From Desulfopila_A sp964446655 (GTDB lineage: Bacteria; Desulfobacterota; Desulfobulbia; Desulfobulbales; Desulfocapsaceae), in assembly GCA_964446655.1 (NCBI GenBank), contig CAYUPL010000045.1, forward strand, positions 1 to 27,668: a DNA stretch of 27,668 nucleotides. The letters run 5' to 3'. Of the stretch, positions 23,143-27,668 are shown piece by piece; position 1 is the first letter of the stretch; each line of letters begins with the position of its first letter. The notes beneath the pieces are model-generated. The model was not told the origin of the DNA. It saw only the letters and a list, made by a program, of their open reading frames with translations, and did not search any database. A program made the translations under genes and the position numbers.

Positions 23143-24429
23143 TTAAAGACAACGAATCCCACCTAGATTCCATTGGCAATGGCCGCAGGGCACACCGCTG
23201 CCATAACAGTCGTTGGCCGAATGGATGTTATCATTGATCAGGTCCGCACATGGCCCCTGGGTACAACTCCAGCAGGACGAATAATCATACTCTCCGGCCT
23301 CCCGACGAAATCGTGAATATTCAGGACTCTGCCAGATATTCTCCAGCGATCGCTGATGAATATTGCCGAAGGAGTATTGCCGCACCTGAATATCATCTCC
23401 AAGCACACGACAACCATAGGTGTGCCAGAGGAAATGGCAGGGCATGACGGCGCCGTTGGCGGCGATAAAAACCGCCTCATCAGCTATGAATGGGCAGCTC
23501 CGTTGCACCAGGGCCTGATTAGGCGGCAAAAAAAGCTCTATTCCACCGTCTTCGGCAACGACGCGTGCAGCACCAAAGAGCTGCTCGACGAGTTCTGCAT
23601 CATCAGATACGTGCCGCAGCAGACTCTGCAGATGCAGGAAAATACCTTTGTCCCTGGCCTCGTCCTGCATTTTCTGGAAAAGTTCGACTACTGCTCTTTC
23701 CTTCTCATTTTTTTTGTATTTGAGATAGATGGACGGATACTCCTGCAGATCGAGTCCCCGGGCTGCGGCCCGTTCGTTATAGGAGTGAAACAGCTCAATG
23801 GACTCAGATGAGTTGGGATTAAAAAGACTCTGTTTTTCCGAAGAAGGGTTATAGAGAAAGAGATGCGTGACGATAACATAGTCAGCCCCCTGCTCGGCAG
23901 CCCACTGCACATATCGGGGCAGATCATTGAGATTCTCACGGCTCAGAACCATCTCCAGTCCGATCTTGAAAGCACCGTTTCCTGTCTGCTTCCTCGCCGC
24001 AACAAGCCCGGCAATGGCTCTTGAAACAGCGGCAACGGAATGTTCGCCATTTGGCGCCTCCTCCGCAACCTCAAGACTATCCAGCGACAGACAGACGGTT
24101 GACAAGCCGGCGGAGAGCAGCTGCAGGCTTTTCTCTTCATCGAGCAGAACACCATTGCTTTGAAAACCGATAACCGCCTGCGGAGCCATTCTTTCCCTGG
24201 AAAAAGCTACTATATCAAACAGCTGCGGATGCAGCAGCGGCTCGCCTATGCCGTTCAGGATAAGCGTTTTGGCCCGTGTAAGGGCTGAATCCAGATTCCT
24301 GAACAACGCAAAAGGCAGGTCTTCCTCGACAATTCGGCTGCCGGGGGCGTATTTGACACACATCCGGCATTGGAGATTGCATCTGGTGGTCAGCTCGACA
24401 TATATTTTTTGTGGGTATGACGTATTCAT
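23143..24429 (-). CDS. Radical SAM/SPASM-type protein
   Basis: A 428-residue protein with the radical SAM motif CNLQCRMC (Cys 17, 21, 24) and following barrel elements (NGIGEPLLHPQLF, SLDSLEVAE). The C-terminal region is cysteine-rich (CPFIADEAVFIAANGAVMPCHFLWH, YSSCWSCTQGPC, and CGHCQWNLGGIRC at the very end), typical of SPASM auxiliary-cluster domains. Such proteins modify peptides or cofactors; the CGxC...G...C end recalls maturases linked to tungsten/molybdenum oxidoreductases, but that is memory-based and no such oxidoreductase lies here. The ATG at 24429 lacks a clear ribosome site but starts at the expected distance before the cluster motif. Substrate unknown. Confidence 0.88.
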   Translation of the reverse strand: MNTSYPQKIYVELTTRCNLQCRMCVKYAPGSRIVEEDLPFALFRNLDSALTRAKTLILNGIGEPLLHPQLFDIVAFSRERMAPQAVIGFQSNGVLLDEEKSLQLLSAGLSTVCLSLDSLEVAEEAPNGEHSVAAVSRAIAGLVAARKQTGNGAFKIGLEMVLSRENLNDLPRYVQWAAEQGADYVIVTHLFLYNPSSEKQSLFNPNSSESIELFHSYNERAAARGLDLQEYPSIYLKYKKNEKERAVVELFQKMQDEARDKGIFLHLQSLLRHVSDDAELVEQLFGAARVVAEDGGIELFLPPNQALVQRSCPFIADEAVFIAANGAVMPCHFLWHTYGCRVLGDDIQVRQYSFGNIHQRSLENIWQSPEYSRFRREAGEYDYSSCWSCTQGPCADLINDNIHSANDCYGSGVPCGHCQWNLGGIRCL

Positions 24430-24732
24430 AAAGTAAAAAGTATTTCTGATTATGTACGAAACTCAGCCAAATCGCATGGGTTGCTAGTGACTCGGCAGCT
24501 AGGGGACTGATTTTATTTTTCTTCTTCGAATACGGGAGACAGATTTATTTTCACAAAACAACGTGAAAAAAAAATCAGTCCCCTCAGTCTATACAAGAAA
24601 AATTAATCTGTCTCCCGTATAAAGAGATCATAGCTGAGGATTATACGTAATCAGAAAAGTATTCGATGCCGTTACCGTTTTTTACCTCAATCCTGCAGGC
24701 AGCAAGGCCGGATTGAGGGGGAGCTGATTCCT
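24430..24732. other. Gene-free stretch between radical SAM gene and arsA
   Basis: About 300 bases without a gene. Most is taken up by the interlocked inverted repeats (24501-24620). At 24685-24693 and 24710-24718, CCTCAATCC and GGATTGAGG form a perfect 9-bp stem just beyond the arsA stop. On the leftward strand it is followed by TAAAAAAC, not a T-run, so it is a 3'-end hairpin of uncertain role and not a standard terminator. Confidence 0.6.
24501..24620. repeat. Interlocked inverted repeats, MITE- or REP-like element
   Basis: Four arms alternate a-b-a'-b'. Arm a is AGGGGACTGATTTT (24501-24514), exactly matched by a' (24571-24584). Arm b is ATACGGGAGACAGATT (24530-24545), exactly matched within b' (24601-24620, 19 of 20 over the longer arm). 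Arms a and b also resemble each other (GGGGACTGATTT versus GGGAGACAGATTT). A smaller 7-bp hairpin, TTTTCAC/GTGAAAA, lies at 24548-24569. No transposase is next to it. Similar GGGGAC-GATT ends are, in my memory, associated with REP-type/IS200-like transposases in Desulfobacterota, which suggests a non-autonomous copy or remnant. Confidence 0.75.
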
Positions 24733-26505
24733 TTAAAAATCATGGAGACGGCGCAGATTCTCAGCACCGCTCAGCTCCGCCGCCACCCACGGGGAAATAA
24801 CAGCTCGCTGCGCATACTGCTCGAGAATTTCCCGCAGATAGACAATCTCATCGAGTCCCTTAGCGCAAAGTGCCGGGTCTTCAGTGCCGGAGAAAGCAAA
24901 ACACCGGTTTACAATCCAGCCATAGGGCTCAATTCCGGCCCGGCGCAGATCCTCCTGCAGAGCAACCGCCTCATGGGTTGGTGTAGCCTCCGGCAGGGCG
25001 ACAATAAGTACCTTGGTAAATCTGGGATCGCGCACCCGCGGCAGAAGGGTCTGTACCACTTCGGGCAGATCACCCACCGACTTGGCCACCTCCCGGTGAT
25101 AGGACTGGGTGGCGTCCAACAGCAACAGAGTGTGGCCGGTAGGAGCGGTATCAAGGACGACAAAGCCTCTCTCACCCCCGGCAACGGTATGAGCAAAGGC
25201 CTGGAAAACCGCTATCTCTTCGATGCAGGGCGACCGCATCTCCTCTTCAAGAAGAGCCATATCATCGGCCGAGAGGTTGCCGCGATTTTTCTCCAGTACA
25301 TTTGCCACATAGCGTTCGGTTTCCACTTTGGGATCGATCCGCTCAACGGTGAGATTGGGCAGATCATCGCCGATGGTCTGGGCCACATGAGCCGCAGGAT
25401 CCGTGGTTGACAGCACAACCGTATGTCCGCGCCGCGCCAGTTCGGAGGCAATGGCGGCAGCCATGGTTGTTTTGCCGACTCCGCCCTTGCCCATGGTCAT
25501 GATAACCCCCTTGCCCGCTTCTTCCAACTGCCCCAGAAAAGCCGGCCAATCGGAGACCTTTGCCTGCACACCATCAGCTTCTTTTTGCAGACGAACTGCC
25601 ACTTCGCGGGGCAGATCGCTGCCCTCTTGCCGGCAGATACTGCGCAGGGCGGCAACACCCATGACTCCGGTCGGACGAAAAGCCACCCTGGTCAGCGGCA
25701 GGGACTGCAACTCCAGCGGCATAGCGGCCATGGCCATATCGGACTTCTCGGCAAAGGCCGCTGCGACATGGTCGTCGGAAGATGGGGTAAAAACACCGTT
25801 AATGATCAGGTGCTGGTTATGCAGCCCCAGCTCCTTCAACTCACTCCCGGCCCGCGAAGCCTCGACAAGCGACATGGATTCGGCCCGCGACACCAGAACC
25901 AGCAGAGTCTGGGAAGGATCTTTCAAGGCGGCGACCACCTGCTCGAACATGATTTTCTGCTCCTTCAACCCGGCAATCGGCCCCAGACATGAGCTGCCTG
26001 TCTGGTTGGATGCGATAAAATCGTTCCAGGCCGAGGGCAGATTGAGCAGGCGCAGGGTGTGTCCGGTCGGAGCAGTGTCCAGCACAATATGCTCATAGTC
26101 CCGCATGGCCTCATTATCACCAAGCAGTTTGGAAAATTCGTTGAATCCGGCAATTTCAACGGTACAGGCCCCGGAAAGCTGCTCTTCCATCTGGGCGACC
26201 GCGGCATCGGGCAATACCCCCCGATATGGCCCGACCATCCGTTCCCGATACTCCGCAGCCGCATGAATGGGATTGATATTCAGGGCAGAGAGGTTGGCGA
26301 CACCCTGCACCGGTGTGGGAGTCGAATCTAATACCGTCTCCAGCACTTCGTCCAGGTTGGAGGCGGGATCGGTGCTGATCAACAGCACCCTCCTGCCCTG
26401 TTCCGCCAGACCAAGAGCAGTGGCGCAGGCCATGGAGGTCTTGCCGACCCCACCCTTGCCGGTGAAGAAGAGGTATCGTGCGGCCCTGGTTAAAAATCTT
26501 TTCAT
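24733..26505 (-). CDS. arsA: Arsenite-activated ATPase ArsA (two-domain)
   Basis: A 590-residue cytoplasmic ATPase that normally drives the ArsB-type arsenite pump. Two homologous halves each have a P-loop (GKGGVGKT at about 15-22 and 339-346) and DTAPTGHT. The three metalloid-binding cysteines of ArsA are in their known contexts: LSGACTVEIAGF (~114), SSCLGPI (~173) and RSPCIEEIAVFQAF (~427). The ATG at 26505 overlaps the arsD stop by one base (TGATG), with GGGGGA about 10 bases upstream; a longer frame to 26532 is rejected. The pump gene arsB or acr3 is not in the window, which ends on the upstream side. Confidence 0.96.
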   Translation of the reverse strand: MKRFLTRAARYLFFTGKGGVGKTSMACATALGLAEQGRRVLLISTDPASNLDEVLETVLDSTPTPVQGVANLSALNINPIHAAAEYRERMVGPYRGVLPDAAVAQMEEQLSGACTVEIAGFNEFSKLLGDNEAMRDYEHIVLDTAPTGHTLRLLNLPSAWNDFIASNQTGSSCLGPIAGLKEQKIMFEQVVAALKDPSQTLLVLVSRAESMSLVEASRAGSELKELGLHNQHLIINGVFTPSSDDHVAAAFAEKSDMAMAAMPLELQSLPLTRVAFRPTGVMGVAALRSICRQEGSDLPREVAVRLQKEADGVQAKVSDWPAFLGQLEEAGKGVIMTMGKGGVGKTTMAAAIASELARRGHTVVLSTTDPAAHVAQTIGDDLPNLTVERIDPKVETERYVANVLEKNRGNLSADDMALLEEEMRSPCIEEIAVFQAFAHTVAGGERGFVVLDTAPTGHTLLLLDATQSYHREVAKSVGDLPEVVQTLLPRVRDPRFTKVLIVALPEATPTHEAVALQEDLRRAGIEPYGWIVNRCFAFSGTEDPALCAKGLDEIVYLREILEQYAQRAVISPWVAAELSGAENLRRLHDF

Positions 26506-27167
26506 CAACAGCATCCCCCTTCGCCGCAACATGCACCGTCTCCAGCGCTTTCAGAAGAGGATGCCACTGGGAATGCCATCGGGTCACTTGTGATCTCCAG
26601 TGCTTGTAGTAATTCCTCCCTGGAGGGATAGCGCTCCTGCAGCCACAACCGATCATCAATAAAGAGAAATGGAAGCCGTTTCTCGCCACCATCGGCGAGC
26701 AGCTCTTTGACCTGGGCGTTTTCGACAAAGGCCTGCGGCTGCTGGCCGAGGTTGTAGCGCTCCACCTCTATTCCCGGTTGAGCGGCGACGAACTTGATGG
26801 TTCCGGCAAACTGGGCCAGCACCGGATCGACACTCGGTCCGCAGACCCCGGAAGAGCAGCACAGGGCCGGATCATAGATCTTCAATACTTGTTTTTCGCC
26901 CTCTCCAGGCACAACCTCTTCCGGCTGATCCGGAAAAAGTTCGTCAAGGGATGCGGCCGTGAATTTCTTCATGGCCACCAACGCTCCTTTTTCCAGACTA
27001 TGGCCCACTTCAACCGCCTGGCGGATCTCCTCCTCGGTTACGCCGAGTTCCAGTGCCGCCTGGATATGATGGCGAAGGCAAGGCTGGCAGTGAGCCCCGA
27101 CGGAAGCCCCTATGGCCACCAGTTCTTTGATGGATGCATTCATCCGTGTTTCATTTTTTTCAGTCAT
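26505..27167 (-). CDS. arsD: CMD/AhpD-like domain fused to arsenic metallochaperone ArsD
   Basis: A 220-residue two-domain protein. Residues ~9-68 form a carboxymuconolactone-decarboxylase/AhpD-like helical unit with CXXC (HCQPC, Cys 27/30) and a nearby His pair, the redox-active pattern of AhpD. Residues ~93-220 are ArsD, which hands arsenite to ArsA: Cys 103, 104 and 109 (CCSSGVC) match the essential Cys12/13/18 trio of E. coli ArsD, and the C-terminal vicinal pairs CC at 213-214 and 219-220 match its second set. Normal ArsD is only ~120 residues. The start ATG overlaps the arsR stop as ATGA with GAAGGAG before it. The fusion suggests thiol redox chemistry tied to arsenite delivery; inference. 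Confidence 0.93.
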   Translation of the reverse strand: MTEKNETRMNASIKELVAIGASVGAHCQPCLRHHIQAALELGVTEEEIRQAVEVGHSLEKGALVAMKKFTAASLDELFPDQPEEVVPGEGEKQVLKIYDPALCCSSGVCGPSVDPVLAQFAGTIKFVAAQPGIEVERYNLGQQPQAFVENAQVKELLADGGEKRLPFLFIDDRLWLQERYPSREELLQALEITSDPMAFPVASSSESAGDGACCGEGGCC

Positions 27168-27550
27168 GATACTCCTTCTTTTCTTTCTTTTTGATGCCGA
27201 CAGAGCTCTTCCGGGTCACATGAAAGAATAGTCCCCAGCAGAACCTGATCAGCCTGTATTTCTTTTGATTCGAGCAACGATTCGTCAAGCCAGGTCTGAA
27301 GTGATTCGGGAAATGGCTGAAAAAGGCGATAATACACCCATCTGCCGTCCTTGCGGCTCTGTACCAGGCGGGCATGATAGAGAATACTCATATGACGCGA
27401 CACGGTGGCCGTTGCCAGGCGCAGCATTTCAACAAGCTGACAGACACAAAGCTCATCATGCCGCAACAGGGCTGCAATAACACGCATTCGGTTTCCGTCT
27501 GCCAATGCTTTTGCTATGTTCAGTGTAGATTCCATGTATTTTCTCGCCAT
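27164..27550 (-). CDS. arsR: Arsenic-responsive repressor, ArsR family
   Basis: A 128-residue winged-helix repressor. The arsenite-binding motif ELCVCQL (Cys 35/37) lies at the start of the DNA-binding region, followed by the recognition helix TATVSRHMSILYHARLV and the wing KDGRWVYYRL. It should release DNA when As(III) or Sb(III) binds. The start may be 27550 (MARKY...) or 27535 (MESTL...); the latter has GGCGAG about 9 bases upstream, while the former has no ribosome site. First gene of the arsR-arsD-arsA operon. Confidence 0.94.
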   Translation of the reverse strand: MARKYMESTLNIAKALADGNRMRVIAALLRHDELCVCQLVEMLRLATATVSRHMSILYHARLVQSRKDGRWVYYRLFQPFPESLQTWLDESLLESKEIQADQVLLGTILSCDPEELCRHQKERKEGVS

Positions 27551-27591
27551 TTATTTATATGATTGGCGAAATAGCGAGATATGATCTCGCT
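27544..27591 (-). promoter_or_regulatory. arsR operator/promoter region with two inverted repeats
   Basis: AGCGAGAT (27573-27580) and ATCTCGCT (27584-27591) form an 8-bp perfect inverted repeat around ATG, a good ArsR dimer site. A second repeat, TCGCCA (27544-27549) and TGGCGA (27564-27569), flanks an AT-rich core containing a leftward TATAAA (complement of 27554-27559), a candidate -10. A good -35 was not found. Confidence 0.6.
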
Positions 27592-27668
27592 CAAGCAAAC
27601 ACTTCTTGTTTTGCATCAGCCTGTAACAATCTCCCCAGCCTCCGGGAAATCATTTTGCATCGCCTTAA
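27592..27668. other. Upstream end of the window
   Basis: 77 bases upstream of the ars operator; no gene or motif could be recognised. A divergent gene, possibly the arsenite pump, may start beyond the edge. Confidence 0.3.

Noticed and set aside
24685..24718. arsA terminator
   Set aside because: The 9-bp stem is perfect, but the leftward strand continues with A-rich and not T-rich bases, so it is listed only as a hairpin.
1..27668. CRISPR arrays, tRNA or rRNA genes, and complete transposase genes
   Set aside because: None was recognised by reading; no regularly spaced repeats, no tRNA-like cloverleaf ends and no transposase motifs were seen.

Overview
The window looks like chromosomal DNA from a Desulfobacterota bacterium, most likely Desulfobulbales or a Desulfocapsaceae-like lineage. 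This is an inference from content: multihaem c-type cytochromes, a NapC/NirT-type quinol cytochrome, and an NrfD / Tat-exported four-cluster ferredoxin module, next to Gram-negative housekeeping genes. Nothing in the sequence fixes the species.

Left part (1-9.4 kb) is a phosphate region. A sirtuin, the phosphate sensor kinase phoR and the regulator phoB run leftward; phoU-pstC-pstA-pstS-pstB run rightward from a shared 326-base divergent region. That region holds three 11-base direct repeats resembling a Pho box on the phoU side, and a strong leader hairpin on the phoB side. phoU comes first instead of last, and pstC and pstA have long N-terminal extensions. A perfect 11-bp hairpin separates pstS from pstB.

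Middle part (9.5-17.4 kb) is mostly leftward housekeeping: a CbpA-type DnaJ co-chaperone with its own terminator, the wreck of a DUF4139 gene, a small rightward orphan gene, a SUI1/YciH protein, a Bacteroidetes-like pyruvate kinase, and acetolactate synthase ilvB-ilvN overlapping by ATGA. A rightward chemoreceptor follows.

Right-middle part (17.5-23.1 kb) is a respiratory block. A leftward membrane-anchored NapC/NirT-type cytochrome (five CXXCH plus one CX3CH) is divergent from a three-gene rightward operon: a hexahaem double-c7 cytochrome, an NrfD-like quinol-interacting membrane subunit with an added CPGC tail, and a Tat-signal ferredoxin with 16 cluster cysteines. No molybdopterin subunit is present, so this may be a self-standing quinone/periplasm electron-transfer complex. 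It has a strong-looking promoter with an inverted repeat inside it. A convergent (Fe-S)-domain protein and a radical SAM/SPASM protein follow on the other strand.

The right end (24.4-27.7 kb) has a 120-base cluster of interlocked inverted repeats, then an arsenic operon read leftward: arsR, an unusual fusion of a carboxymuconolactone-decarboxylase/AhpD-like domain to ArsD, and a two-domain arsA ATPase, all overlapping. An ArsR-type operator lies upstream. No arsenite pump lies inside the window.

The best candidates for something undescribed are the hexahaem-NrfD-ferredoxin complex, the CMD-ArsD fusion, and the interlocked repeat element.
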